From Morella rubra (lineage: Eukaryota; Streptophyta; Magnoliopsida; Fagales; Myricaceae), in NCBI GenBank assembly GCA_003952965.2, contig CM025855.1, positions 4,261,944 through 4,325,943 of the forward strand: a stretch of 64,000 bases of DNA. Direction: 5' to 3'. Positions 1-12,900 of this stretch are shown one piece after another. The notes below the pieces were generated by a model. It had not been told where the DNA came from and did not search any database. It saw only the letters and a program-made list of their open reading frames with translations. The number at the start of each line of letters is the position of its first letter. Position 1 is the first letter of the stretch. The position numbers and the translations under genes are program-made.

Positions 1-482
1 GTTTTATTGCACTTTTCTTTGTTTCCATTAATCAATTACAATCTCATATAAGAACAAATTTGTATTGTAGGAAAATATAACCCAAAAAAAGATTTTTTAA
101 AAAAAAAACCTATAGCAGCGGTCACTGACCGCCGCTATAGGTGAAACCAACGTAAAGGGTTATAGCGGCGGTTAAGGTGACCGCCGCTATAACCACATCG
201 CCGCTAAAACATGTAGCGGCGGTCACTTGGCCGCCGCTACAGATCGTCCGCGGCAAAAAGTTGGCTATATAGCGGCGGTCGACCGCCGTTGTGTGACCGC
301 CGCTATATAGCCAACGTATACACCAGCGGTCTCCATCAACCGCCGCTATAGGTCTGTGCCGACGGAGATATAGCGGCGGTCCGACCGCCGCTAAAAAACC
401 GCTGCTATAGGATATAGCAGCGATTTTTGGAACCTATAGCGGCGGTGTACGGCCGCCGCTATAGGCCTTTATTCCTGTAGTG
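1..482. mobile_element. Terminal part of a CACTA (En/Spm-type) DNA transposon
   Basis: The element ends at 482 with CCTGTAGTG, which reads CACTACAGG inward on the minus strand, the terminal signature of CACTA transposons. From about 113 to 475 the DNA is packed with the core GCGGCGG (5 copies) and its complement CCGCCGC (7 copies), usually as face-to-face pairs preceded by TATA or GTA. Such subterminal arrays are the usual transposase-binding region of this superfamily. Positions 1-110 are ordinary AT-rich DNA, probably element interior. The other terminus and any transposase gene lie outside the window, so autonomy and the 3-bp target duplication (GCA would be the right copy) cannot be tested. 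Confidence 0.75.
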
Positions 483-2778
483 GCACCAATACAATTTCTT
501 TTCAGTTATTACTAATTATGACCAGAAGGTGCTAAATTAGCACAAATGATTTTAACATATATATATCACTAATAATTCTTATCTTATCTTATCTTCTTTT
601 CTTCTTGCATCGTTTTAAATTCTTCTGTCACTTATATCAGAGGAAATGGCTGAAAATTAAAAATGCATGCATGTCTCTCGCATCATAGCATATGACCTTT
701 TGTCGTGTTTTTGGCTGATCAGGGAACTTTACTTGCGCTGCCAAGGATAAACGGAGCCGTTAGGGGGGTTTGGGGGGTAAAGAAAGACAAAAAGAAAAAG
801 AAAAATCTCAATATCCTTCCCAGGTGCATGGAATTCCTGATCGGATAGAAGTACGTACAGATCCCAGAGTTGCGACGGTGTGATGCATGCATGTAGAGGG
901 GTTAAAGGCAATTAGGAACATTGGGCCTAAGGAGAAATCATGGAGTACTACTTGACCTAGACAAAGCCCAACTCAGCCAATTTCTGGTCGGACTTACTTC
1001 TGCCAATAGTAAAACAGCTGGATTAATATCTGGCTGATGTTTCGAAAAGTTGAGAGTAAAATAAAGTGGCCAACTCACAATTTCTTGTCAAGCAGAGTCC
1101 AAGTCTCGACAGATCGATATATATATAGCATTAAAGCCACCGCCCGAAAATGTGGAACGCGAGCTGGAACAATTCTTACGCCATGCTAGCTATCTCCTGC
1201 GTGTAGGAGCTCGACAAGGACGTCTAGTTTGGATGAAAGAGTAAACAATACGAATTTATAGAGAATTAATTGCTCATTACTTGGGTGGAAGTTTCCGGTG
1301 TTCAGAAGGCAAAACATATTTGGCTTTCAAGAAAGTTCCCACGAAAATATGTTTCCGGTGTTTACTGATTATAAGGAAGTTCTCACGAAATTAAATATGT
1401 TTCACATGTGTTTAGTGAATTCGTGCACATGAAATTAACGTTCTGACTGACAACGCGCCTTAATTAATAGGGTCCTGTATTTTGGTGATCGTTCGCTACA
1501 TACATGCACCTGCGTGCCCTAGACAACTATAATATTGGAAGATTTGCATGAATATGATTAACGTGCTAGATTCAAAAAAGAGGAGCTGACTCAGTTACCA
1601 CCTGAGAATCAGCTAATTAATGTCGTATACTAGTCGATCATTGAATTGGTAGATGAATCAGTAGTGTATACTTATATTGCAAACTACTTGCTCATCTGAC
1701 CTCCTTACATAGAGGATTATCTTTGGCAACAGTCAGATAGAAAATATTGTAATACCTCTCCACCCTAGATTTTGAGTATCAAAAGTATTTAAAGATCTTT
1801 AATGATACGATCCCATCAGGACTCTAGAAAATCATGTTTATCTTTTTATATATCTTTATTATCCAGTGATACAATCTCATCAGAATTCAAAAAGATATAA
1901 TGTTTATCAAGATTTTTTAACTAGTCTTGATCAGTATCACGAGTGCTTATCCTTGTCAGGTATAATCCCATCATAATTTTAAGTGTTTATCCTTATCCAG
2001 AGATGCAATCTCATTAGAACTGGAGAAGATCATGTTTATCCACTTGAACATGAATTAGACTCATTCTCATGAAAAGATGCATTACAACTCAATTTGATTT
2101 ATTGTTGACACAAAATCAAGCCAATACTCATGAATTTTACGCTAATAGGTTGTTTCTTGCCGACAGGGCTCTGGTCCTGCACTTGCTGGTTGTTGTTGCG
2201 TAGGGTATTTGCTAGTTGTCGACGGTAGCTGGTTGGTCCTTGTTGTCTGGAGTAGTTGCTGGCGTATTTGCTGAATATGCCTTCTCTGTTTGAGTTCTAC
2301 TTTTGGGTTACTGCATTGTGATCTTCTGCCACCCTCTGTACATTCTTTTGATCTAATACATACAGTAAACTCTTCAACTTTATCTTGATTTTGTGGTCTT
2401 CCTTCAAAATTTCATAAGATCTACGATGACAAAAAATGTAAATGGTCTCTCGCAGACTACTCCAAACATCTTCCTGCCAAAAGAACTGAGAAAAACTGAA
2501 TACGTCAGTCATCATTAAGAGCACATGGGGGATACTTTTCAAATCTCCACCAAACAGTTTGCAGGATATTCCTCCAGAGTGGTTAATTTGGAAGAAAACT
2601 TTGTACCCTCTAGATCTAAGATATTTATCCCTTTGGGAAAACAGAAATCAACTTTGGCAAGGAAGCTACTGCATCCGACCAACACCCTTTCACAATTTCA
2701 TCGGGCAAGCAAAACCAAGAGAGATACTCAGATTTAATGATATATCCCTTTAGCTGGGTACAGATTACATCCTAAAGA
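483..2778. other. Intergenic spacer without recognisable gene
   Basis: No convincing coding potential; the short open frames here have no recognisable motif. Between about 1740 and 2060 there are degenerate repeats of a short unit containing variants of GATACAATCTCATCAGAA followed by GTTTATC, spaced about 50-75 bp apart. These look like an old decayed tandem array or a transposon remnant. The strand and origin are unknown. Confidence 0.5.
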
Positions 2779-2988
2779 GGGATTTCCGAAGATATTCTAA
2801 CGGATGAACTTTGTTTCATCTAACAAATTTAATGGTCTTAATTAACCTACATCATTTAATGAATTGAGACTAATCTGAGTACATTAAATAATGTGGATTA
2901 TTATTCATTAAATGACGTGGATTAATTAAGACCCTTAAATTTATTAGATAAAACAAAGTTCAGAAATCCTTCCTTAGGAGGAAATCCG
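2779..2988. mobile_element. Foldback MITE-like element
   Basis: About 210 bp forming an inverted repeat. The outer ends are GGATTTCC (2780) and GGAAATCC (ending 2987), and inner arms around GAACTTTGTTTCATCTAA pair with the complementary stretch ending ACAAAGTTC near 2970. The centre, around ATTAAATAATGTGGATTATT, is nearly self-complementary. There is no coding capacity. The structure fits a non-autonomous DNA element; the superfamily was not determined. Confidence 0.55.
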
Positions 2989-3680
2989 TTCCCCTTCTAA
3001 CTATTCCAGCCACAAAGACGTGGTCTATAATCTTATTTGCTTTGAAAAGTTGGCGGTTTCAGGTTCAAAGTTTCTCATGTACGTATTTTCGCTTTCAAGT
3101 AAAAGCTGAAGGGGCAAATTCCCCCAAAAGAATTGATCAGGACTCAGGAGAACAATGATGTTCATTGCCCAAATTAAAGCAATGATAAGAACATTCAAAA
3201 AACTTTGAATGGACGGATCGAGGCCAGGGTAATTGGTCGATCGAGGGTCCCTTTCCGGCCACCTCTTAATTTGTCGTGGTAGACATTGTCAAATGGATGG
3301 TAAGAGATGTTTAAGTGTTGCAGAAAAAGCAGTACTTGGTCTAATATATCAACCACGATCACTTTTCGTGGTGACTTGTGTGAGCTAAGTGGTAATTAGT
3401 TTGCTTTACAACTTTTAATCAATCTCGTCCGTCCGACATGCATGCATGTTCGATGAGACAGAAGAACTTTATATGAGATCTTCTCTTTCCTTTTCTTTTA
3501 TTATGAATTATACGTACGTACTTTTTCATTATGCTACATTTTCATTCATAGTTACGTACTTTCGAATTTCACCTGAACTCTTGACTGGGGTTTTCACCAT
3601 GTCAAGGGGTTTTCACCATTAAAAACAGGACAAGGTGAACCTTCAGCTGAGCTAAAGCATCAGATGTTTATAGAAAAGAT
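2989..3680. other. Spacer, nothing recognised
   Basis: Unique-looking AT-rich DNA. The phrase GGGGTTTTCACCAT occurs twice within about 30 bp near 3590-3620, a minor local duplication. No gene, RNA or strong repeat was seen. Confidence 0.4.
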
Positions 3681-4130
3681 AAATATATTTTTCACTCATC
3701 AACTATATGTAGCAGATTTGACACATTATATTATAAACCATCAGCTTCGACCCATTGCACCCTCCAACCAATATTAGACACTTAATTTGCAACATAAACC
3801 ATATCCATTTTGATACATTGTACCCTTCAACTACTAATTTTAAATACTTAATTTGCACCATAAACTATATCTACTTTGATACATTGCACTCTACAACTAC
3901 TAATTTTATACGCTTTGCATCATCTTTCTGACAATAATACATCCAATGACTTAATGAATTGCAACAATATGCTCAACATATGCAAAGTAAGTTAAGGGCA
4001 TTACCATCATTTTGATTTAAGAATTTGATAAATAGTGCAAAATGTTTAAAATTGATAGTTAGAAAGCGCAATATGTCAAAGCGAGTAGTTTAGTGTCTAT
4101 AGTTGATCGGTGAAAAGCGTATTTATTCCT
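3681..4130. mobile_element. Foldback MITE, family with AAATACACTTTTCA-like ends (copy 1)
   Basis: The left end reads AAATATATTTTTCACTCATC and the right end GGTGAAAAGCGTATTTATT, which are inverted versions of each other. The interior repeats phrases such as ACATTGCACCCT and ACTACTAATTTTA, and on the right their complements (TTGATAGTTAGAAAG, GCAATATGTCAAAG). The related copies at 56909-57718 and 61586-61973 share the end sequence and the internal GGGCATTA..GTCATTTT phrase. There is no coding capacity. Confidence 0.6.
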
Positions 4131-4323
4131 TTATAGTATATACTATAAATTAATATACCATATATATATATATAACTTTCCTTCAGTGATTATAAGTTAG
4201 TATGCATAAACCTAAAAGTAGTACTTTGAAAAGTAGACGCGATAGATATGCTGCACTCAACAAAGCATAGTACTTTAGATGATAGATCATTTGACAAAAG
4301 CGATCGATGGCAGAGTATCCTTA

Positions 4324-4681
4324 TTGGAATTCTAAAAGAAGGATATATTGCATGCATTAAAATGGCCGCATAGAGTTTTGGGAAATAAAGTGATGTAAAT
4401 ATGTCTTCTTGCTATAAAGCAAGAGCGATATTTCAAAAGCATATAGGAAGCTGAACTTTGTTAATATCTTTAAGACTGACAGCAATAATTCGAATCCTAA
4501 TTGGAATTCTAAAAGAAGGATACATTGCATGCATTAAACTGGCCGTATAGAGTTTTGGGGAAAAAAGTGATGTAAATATATGTCTTCTTCCTATAAAGCA
4601 AGAGCGATATTTCAAACTGATATAGGAAGCTGAGCTTTGTTTATATATCTTTAAGACTGATAGCAATAACTCGAATCCGAA
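4324..4681. repeat. Tandem duplication of a ~177-bp unit
   Basis: Two head-to-tail copies begin with TTGGAATTCTAAAAGAAGG at 4324 and 4501. They run in parallel through TGCATGCATTAAA, GAGTTTTGGG, AAAGTGATGTAAATAT, AAGCAAGAGCGATATTTCAAA and TTTAAGACTGA to the AATCC region near 4497 and 4679. They differ by scattered substitutions and small indels, so the duplication is not recent. No coding function was seen. Confidence 0.8.
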
Positions 4682-6248
4682 AGTGATCGAGGAGCTACTT
4701 TTCCTTTGCGATCGATAAAACATTGCTATAGGACTAGACAAGGCAAGCCTCGCACGTAACAGCTAGCAATGCAAGCAAAATATTCCAATCATTTTTTGCA
4801 TGTCAACATTAAGAAGTTAAGAAATAGGATTTAAAGTGAAAATGGCCTTCGCCTAAAGATATCTTAAAGGTCTTACGTACTATCTGCATCGTGCAATGCG
4901 GAGCATTTTCATAAAGCTTTCAAAAGAAAATAACATGCAAAAGCCGATCTTCAAGGTTCAACATGATCAGGCAAGTTAGGTTTTTAGTTTTAGTGTACTC
5001 TATGTAAAAGTAGAGAAGTGGGTTCTGCACGATGGATATTTCTTTGGAGACAGCTCCTGTTCATAGTTTGACAAAGTACTGAACGAAAGGTGCAGTCAAA
5101 GTTCGGTTGTTCTAGATGGGGTAAAGCGTATCCCTTGTTATGAGTAATTGGGACACGATCACAAGGATGGATGTTTGTGGCAGGCCAGCCAGTAGTGATC
5201 AGAGGCAGGTCACGACACTGTTAAAAAGAGAGGCTTCGACTTTGATGTAAAGTGCTCATGATATTATCTCTAAGATATTTTTAATTACTGTGCTTTTCGT
5301 GTAAAAGAGGAAGACAAGGGAAAAAGGTAATAAGGAAAAGAGTAAACAAATTGAAGTGGATGGATGGTTCATGAAGCATATATTTATGTAGCTCTTCTTT
5401 TGATTTTCCTAAAGTGAATTATTGATAGTCACATGACTATCGTAAAGGAAGATTATAAAGCATAGAATATATCACTATATACGTTCTGATGGTTGAAAGA
5501 GATCAAACAAATGATCTGTTCTCACGGGACTCCTTGTTGACAATGATTCCAGCCAAATAACCTTGCAAAGATCAAATGGTTTAAGGAAGTTCTTCCTTTT
5601 TCACTAGCATATGATACACCATTGATCTCCTAGCCCCTTCGTTTGATGTCCTTGGTGGCTGGTTATAAGTCTAGAGTGCAAAACCCAGAGGAAAATAAAA
5701 CTTTGATGACAGTTTCTGACATTGTTCTAATTGGCTGCGAATTTCTCAAGATCTAATACATATTTGGAGAAAACATTTCTATATTTGTAATGCACAAAAG
5801 AGAGAAGGGTGTTTGTGAGTTGCATATGCCAGTCAAAGCACAAGGAACCTGTTTGTTTGTCCTCTGCAATCATGGACCAATCGCATTATAAGTAAAAACA
5901 CATGAAAATGACATCCATTATCGAACACTGTCTGCAGCCCATGCTGGTCTTTGTTGTCCACAAAGTAAAGCAAGAGAAAAAGAGAGAATGGTGTTTGTTG
6001 ATGCAAATGACAGCATTAGCATTTAAGCTTGATTTTGCTTGAAAGAAAGATGGAATATATAGTAGGACCCCTTAACAGAAGAAACACAATGTCTGTTTAT
6101 CAATATTTAAAGTTAACGTGCCAATCTTCAATACAAGTTGGAACTAAGGTTAAAAAGAGCAGAATGCAATAAGCCTCTAGAATTAACAGGTTTGTATCAG
6201 TGAAGAAATATGCTTGAGTATCAATCCCTCTATGAACTTCAAAACTTC
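4682..6248. other. Spacer downstream of the glutaredoxin-like gene
   Basis: No recognisable gene or mobile element. The stretch lies 3' of the minus-strand gene ending at 6249, and its last part (about 6100-6248) may include that gene's 3' untranslated region. Confidence 0.4.
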
Positions 6249-8825
6249 TTATTGTTTCAATGCAGCTGCGATCTTCTTTTGGAGGAGCTCCACTCCAAGA
6301 CGAGGAGATAACCTAGGTAGGGTTTCCTGAAACAGAGATTGACGGTTTTTGAGATTTCACCTTCAAAAAGTGACACAATCAAATGGATTAGTGAAAAGTG
6401 AAATTTTTTCAAACATATGCTAGAAAAGAGAAACCTTCCAGTTCACCAAATAATTTCTATTAAGGAAAAGGTTTTGTCTTGCATTACTAAAAAGCTTCCA
6501 GCATTATTGGCCAATACATTGGTATTCTATTGCGTTCTTTAATATAGTGGGTTGCGATTTGATGGTCAACAGAGGTTCCACCATTTAAAGCAAATTATCT
6601 GAATGACAAGAATCAAGCTTGCAAAAAAAAAACAATAAACTTAATCCTGATCACGTCTGACCAAAAGGGTAGAGGAGGTTGAAACATCCAAAAGCATCAG
6701 CATCTCACTGAGGCAGAGTGAGGCAGGTGTATATGTGGGCACATGTAACTTACAGAATTTGGACACAGCAGCAGGCAAAACAAAAAAAACCAAAATGAAG
6801 CACAAAAGATGAATGGGAAATTGACAATGATATCACAAGAACAGATGAAAAATGTAAAGTTCTTTGTAGCTAAGGGCTGAGGGTAAACCTGATTGAGAAA
6901 TATAATGGTAACATAATGGACAGATCTCATTTGTCAAATCAAATTTCAAAATGATGACAAAGTCATTGAACATTGGTATTTTTCCATTGTAAAACAATGA
7001 CTTTGCCAACGCGGATCAATGTCAACAAAGGTTGAGATCATGGGGCAATTACATCAGGTTGATTAGAGAAAAGTATGTTCAAGCTAATCTGTTACTCAAT
7101 CATCTCTGACAAGAAGGGCATGATCGAAAGCAACTGAAGCAATTAATCTCACAAAAAAGTTTCAACTATAAGCTGAGGTACAACATGAAGGATGCATAAG
7201 TAACACTTACAGCACCTAATGCATGCTATGCTTATAGCGGGACCACAAAACAAGTAAATGAAAAATCCTTTGTCCCAATTATCCTAGGTAGCATACTGTT
7301 AGTATTAAAGTTACTCGATAAGAACTGTAAAGGGCAGCTCACTAAGCTATAGGACTGTTTCACTTCATTTCTGCATGAAAAATATCTGCCACTTGATTTA
7401 GTCAGAAGCGAATCTTCTTAGACATAATTCTCTACAGAAGTCACTTCTGTAGGGTGTGTAGACATACATCTAATTAACAACCTAGTATCTAATATGACTA
7501 GGGGGGAAAAACCTAGTATCTAGTACAACAATGATCATCAGAATCCATGTGAACCAAACCGATCGCTGGAAGACTACCATCTCATAAACCAGCATCTTTT
7601 TTTTTTTTTTGTGTCAATCCAACCACTACAAAAATTTTAATCAATTGTCCGATGGGCTGGGGAATTATCATTTCAGGAGGGTTCTACATGATGGTCCAAT
7701 AGAATTTTGTCCAGGCCCACATACTCTGGGCTGGTGCAAAACCATCAGACTACTTGTTTGAACAACATGCCCCAACATCAGTAATGAGGATATGTTGTTA
7801 CCCCTAGATTTCCAATCCATAGTTGCACCTCAATATATTTTGCTGATAAACCAACTAGCTCTTGGTTTGATTACATCATGGCAGCACGCACAAAATGAAG
7901 GCAGAAAACACTTCTATAAGTTGGGCATTTCCTGTAGCCATTTAGTTGTGATTTCAAACCAAAAAAGTAGTTCATTTCAACTTCTCTCATTCATAATCAT
8001 TAAATCAATCCTTTGAAGGTCAAACGTTAAAGCTTTCCTATTCCTCTATTGATCAGTGAATATCTCATCTTGGAATCCAAAGGCTAACCTACTCGGCACT
8101 ATGCTCGAAATGAGTATATTGGTCATTACTTTGTAATAGAAAAATTATACACATTTTGGACAGGCACGAGGATTAAAGACCATGTCGAGATCCAGATAGG
8201 AGGATATGACAATGTTGTCTACCATCCTCCTACCCTTTCAACCATCAGAACCATCATTTGAAGGTAAAACCAGCAAATCATGTAGAGCACCCTTCATATA
8301 CAAGTGAAGACTTGCACGTGCTATAGCAACCTGAACAAAGTTAGATGGCATATTTTCTGACTACCTTAGTGGCAAAGATATTGACAGATATGTCACAGCT
8401 AATAGCAGTTTCAAATTGTTCCTTAATATAAACTTTATGGTAACACTTTGGCGCCAATGCTGCTTCAAAATCTTAACCGCTGTGGCAAACAGTAGAGGGG
8501 AGAAGGGTTAGGAATATTTTTAACAGGTTAATTTCTTAGTTGCACCCTGAATCGCCCTAGCTGAAACTTAAGCCATGACATATCCAATACATAGGTCGAG
8601 GTATATTAAGTTAGGACAAAATCAAGGAGAACAAAATTACCCTAAGAAAACCTTCAATGACAACTTAAAACAAAACTGACCTCTGTGCCGTCAGAGAGTA
8701 CTTTGGCCAACACTGGTATCTCATATTGATAAGCCCTTTCCCACTCAGGATTGGTGGTGATATCCCTTATCTGACAAAACCAACCATTGAAAATATATGC
8801 ACATATACTACGCGCTCACACCCAC

Positions 8826-8856
<31 letters not shown>

Positions 8857-9107
8857 ACCTGTAAATCAACGTCGTGAAGGGAATCAGGGCCGGAGAGTAA
8901 GAAGGCAGCCTGGAGCTTTTCTTTGAGGCCATCACACAAACAGCAACCAGGCTTTGAGTAGAGAACGAGCTTTCTTGCAGGAGTAGAGGAAGAAGACGAC
9001 GACGAAAAAGATGAAGCAGTGGGAGGGTTGAAGACCCACCTGGTTCTGGCTCTTCGTCTTGCTAGCAATACAATCGAGGATGCTCTTGCCACTGCTGCAA
9101 TGGCCAT
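6249..9107 (-). CDS. Glutaredoxin-like protein (DUF836 / C5orf63 type), 3 exons
   Basis: Assembled minus-strand exons: 8859-9107, 8681-8770, 6249-6326. All joins are GT-AG and in phase 0, giving 138 residues. The start is the ATG at 9105-9107 (MAIAAVARASS); an open frame continues upstream but contains a poly-lysine run read from a T-tract and is probably leader. Residues 1 to about 40 are rich in Ala, Ser and Arg with few acidic residues, like an organellar transit peptide. A thioredoxin-fold core follows, with the strand KLVLYSKPG, a CCLC redox site (CxxC) and a helix KEKL. Exon 2 has the conserved YEIPVLAKV segment with the cis-proline and exon 3 a PRLSPRLGVELL tail. Family members are small thiol-disulfide proteins of poorly defined substrate. 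Intron 2 is 2.35 kb, intron 1 only 88 bp. Organelle targeting is an inference; the family call is strong. Confidence 0.85.
8826..8852. repeat. GA microsatellite in intron 1 of the glutaredoxin-like gene
   Basis: An uninterrupted AG/GA dinucleotide run of about 13 units. It lies a few bases inside the intron from the 5' splice site at 8857-8858; on the transcript it reads as a CU-rich tract in an 88-bp intron. Confidence 0.9.
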
Positions 9108-9289
9108 ATTTTTTTTTTTTTTTCCAAATCCTCCAGCCGGATAGCTTGACTGGTCTGAGGTTGCTAACGTTGGCCCACTTCTCTGTAACACGAGCCGTAA
9201 GTACCAAACGTTGACAGTTGAGTCTATGTATATGGGCCGAGGTTTCTCAAGTTATTGAAGTGCTAAGAAGAAAGGCTGGCTCCAGCCCA

Positions 9290-9295
9290 TTTATA
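9290..9295 (-). promoter_or_regulatory. Probable TATA box of the glutaredoxin-like gene
   Basis: TATAAA on the minus strand, about 185 bp upstream of the ATG, directly followed by a TGGGCT motif. Further TGGGCC/GGCCCA (site II-like) motifs occur near 9170 and 9231. Site II elements are typical of housekeeping plant promoters. Position and motif only; the transcription start was not seen. Confidence 0.4.
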
Positions 9296-10906
9296 ATTAA
9301 TCTTTTAAATAACGCACCTCGTAGTCTCGTACAATCTGAGCTCTTTTTCACTCATAATTATAAAATGGCTATGATAATAACTAACAACCCAAGACATATA
9401 ACAAGTCTATCTGATTAGAATTTTTCAAGTCAAGTTTTACAATCAAAACTCTATATACTTTTTTTTTTCTTTTGGAAAAGAGGACGCTACCTTTGATTTT
9501 ATTAAATATTCTCACTTATGACAAAAGAATGTTGTTGACTCATAAATACAAATAGAATAACTCAAAATTATAAATAAAAAAAAAAAAGGATCCCTAAATC
9601 AAAAAGAAATAAAAATAGGACATATAATATTAGTAAAGCTCAACTTGTCAAGACGCAGAATTACCTCTCATACCATAAGACAATGAATCTAAACTTACAC
9701 ATTAAATCAAATGATCACTAATTAACTGCATAACATAATATCCTTTATCGCCATTAAAATTTATATTCCTTCTTAAAATCCTTTCTTTAACTAATAAATT
9801 TGCCGTCATATTGTCCTTTCTCAAAACTTTATACACTATACATGTCCAATTACTCCAGTGCCACTACAATGGGATATGGATACTCGCATGAACTATGATA
9901 TAACACTTCCATGCTCAAATAAACATTTTTATTGTCAAACCAAAAATTTTGATTTACGGGAATAGGTAAAAAAGTTAAAAAAATAAAAAAAATAATAGAA
10001 TAAACTTTTTATATTATTACAATGAAAAGAGATAGATTTAATAGAAGGAAAAAATATTATTTGACAATTGACCTTTTGGTATTTGAATACAAAATTTTGA
10101 ATTTGATTAAAAAATTATAAAATATTATCTCCCTCTATCAAATTATTTTTTTTATTATAATATTTATTTAAATCTTATTTCTCTTTACCTTTTTACTAAT
10201 TTTTATAAACAATCTTCACTTTTTACTTTTTCATCGACTCTATGCTCAAAATTTTAACAATCAAATACCATTACACCGACTTCTTTCTCGAAAGATTGCC
10301 TTCTTTGAGATATAATTTTAGAATGAACTCGTTTCTTTCATGCAGAAATAACTCCAAAGAATCATCAATGAGCCTATGTGTTTGTATCCCGCTTATTTTG
10401 AAGGAAGAAGAACCATACATTCGCTACCGGTCGAAATTTATGGGATTAACGAGAGTAGAGTGGACAGCCCGGAAGGGTTTGCGGGTCGACTGCTAAACAA
10501 GAAAGCAACCTCAAATAGAGAACACAACTGGAAAGGATAGGCCAGAAGAAATCAACTCACTCCATTAATTAAAAAAAAAAAAAATTGAATTTTAAAGAGA
10601 TCACATAAACAGAGGTTTCTTGTCATATGAATATTCAATGAAACACGATCTCATTTTGTGTACTAAAACTAATCTTACAGCTACAACTGATACTCCCGCA
10701 ATTATGAATCCATTTTCCTCACCCAGTCTATAGATTGTATGGGAGATTCATATTGCCAGCAATGATCAAAGATCAAAACAAAAATGGGAAAGAGAGATTA
10801 AAGAAAAAACTAAGGAAGTGACTATGGTACAACAAGGATTCGCCTAAATTTTGCACTTTCAAGAGAATATCAGATTTGAATCAGAAACTCAAGAAAAACG
10901 TAAGAT
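9296..10906. other. AT-rich spacer between glutaredoxin-like and p24 genes
   Basis: No gene recognised. About 10060-10270 is a very AT-rich stretch bounded by inverted phrases (TTTGGTATTTGAATACAAAATTT at about 10074, and CAAAATTTTAACAATCAAATACCA at about 10247). This resembles the decayed Tourist-like MITEs at 16650-16870 and 38327-38548. The last few hundred bases are probably p24 3' untranslated region. Confidence 0.4.
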
Positions 10907-12900
10907 CTATATAAGCTTCTTCTTTTGAAAGAAGTGCTTCAAGTGAAACAACTGCAAAACTGAAGCTAGAATGCAGACTCCGAGAGACATGATACTGAAC
11001 CATGCAACCCTAGAATTGGTTGATTCGCTGACTTCCCTCATGTCTGCTTCCCTGTGTAATCCGGGACAAACAAAATGAAAAAGAAAGAGTTAAATGCTGG
11101 CATTAACTTCAATAGTTGAAGTAATTATACTCATCCCTAAATGCTTTCCGAGCTTCTGGATAATGTTTTGCTCACCCATAGGGAAAGGAAGACAAAAAGA
11201 ATGACAACTTTAGAACTTTTCCTCTTCTCCAATTTTTGGGTTGCCAAGGGGAGGGAAAAGAAAAAAAAAAGTGTGCAGAAAATATGCTAGCATGTTCTGC
11301 TCTAGTCCATCAACAGATGTTAGTATGGAGAAAAAGTTTGTCTTAGGAGGAAATGACACAAATACTTCAGTTTCTGCACTTTGTGTTTTTGTCCAATATT
11401 TAGTAGGGTTCTCTCACATAACAGACCAAATAGAGTGTCAATCTTCCCTTATATCATCAAGACACCAGTCATTTGAATTTTAGAACCTTCTAGAATAACC
11501 TCCCTTCTCTGTAACCCACCCCACTCCCCAAAAGAGAGACACACGAAAAAGAATAGAAGAGATAAACTGTTGATAAACTACGCTTGGAAACAACTCAATC
11601 ACTTTTAACAGTCTTTGACATTTGTTCCTTATGAAAGAAAATGAAACAATCAAATACAATCCACTTGATATTTACTGAAATTATTTAATCCCAGAGAACG
11701 ATATTAATCACCAAAAACAGGTTGGGAAACTTCAACAAACATTGAGCAGTGTAACAAGATGGAGAACGCGGTAAAAGGAAGAATTTTATATGACACAAAG
11801 GAAGGACAAGCACATCAAAACAAAGGATCACAGTATAATGTCAATGAATTCAACGGATAAAAAGAACACTGCCAATAGTCTCTATCTGCAAATGACATTT
11901 CGTCCCCAAATGAGAATGGTGCGGTGGATGAGATCCTGCGTTAAATGGCAAGCATGCGTGCGCAACTTGCAAAGTAGGATGGGGAGAAAGTACCTGGTCT
12001 TGAGATAAATCAGATTCTCATGGATAGCTTGCACTGCTCCTTCGAGTTTTCGCAGCTCAAGCTCAACACCCTCCATTTGACAGGTGTAACAAGAAGAATA
12101 ATCGAATGATTACTTGATTGAAATCTAAAATAACTTGACAAAAATTTAGGTCAACAGAGCTTTTATAGGAACTTACCTCTATTTTCTCTTTCCTCGCAAC
12201 CGACTCCCAATCCCGAGCGGCAATCCCAGTTCTCCAATCAAGGCTAATGCTTGTGCTTTCACCTCCTTGATGTTGGCCATCCAGCCAGAAACATGCCAAG
12301 TAGCTGCCAGACTCGGAGGTCGTAAACGCAAACTGACCGTGGGTTACATTTTCTTGGTGGTAAAGATTGTTACCGTAAGGAGACGTCACCTGAAAATGAT
12401 AAAGACTCAACCTGAGGATTTCCCTAATCATGCATACTCTGTAGAAGAATCTCAAATCAATTTGAAGAAAGTCGATGCATTCAGATGTCAGAGAGCCAGA
12501 AAACAGAAATACATATGAGAACAATCTCTGCTCGGGAATGTATAGGCTCTATCAGATCCAGGGGATCGAAACTAGAGATTACACACTGGTAAATCCAGCG
12601 TCATCGCCAATAAATTAAAAGTGAAAAAATAAAAATAAAATGGAAATTGAGAAGGAAAATAGGAAAGCATACCTTAGCAGAGATGGTGGGAGTGTGGTGG
12701 GGTTGAGCGGCCTCGTCGACGACGTAGTAATCGGCCAGAACGACGACGTTGTTCTGGATTTCCTCCGACACGCACTTCGAACCAGAGCTCGGAACGTTTA
12801 ACCATATCGCGTCTGCTATAGGTACGAGATGGCTCGCTAAGCACAACAGCACCGAGAGCAAAGCGACTACTCGATAGCGCGAGGAAATCTTCTGTGCCAT
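10907..12900 (-). CDS. p24-delta family GOLD-domain cargo receptor (TMED10-like), 4 exons
   Basis: Minus-strand exons 12673-12900, 12177-12389, 11994-12070 and 10907-11051 join in frame to 220 residues. Start ATG at 12898-12900. Residues 1-31 are a signal peptide ending in ADA. The GOLD domain has paired cysteines C43 and C109 (expected disulfide) and an N-glycosylation site NVT at 90. A coiled-coil stalk follows, with [16 protein letters not shown] and then [21 protein letters not shown] single transmembrane helix ([20 protein letters not shown]) precedes a short cytosolic tail that has an FF pair and the dilysine signal KKLI at the very C-terminus. p24 proteins cycle between ER and Golgi in COPI/COPII vesicles and select cargo; the KKXX end binds COPI. 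Length, cysteines and tail are all complete. The closest Arabidopsis relatives from memory are p24-delta3 to delta6. Confidence 0.95.

Noticed and set aside
113..475. Regularly spaced repeats resembling a CRISPR array
   Set aside because: Units are face-to-face palindromes of uneven spacing next to a CACTA terminus in plant DNA.
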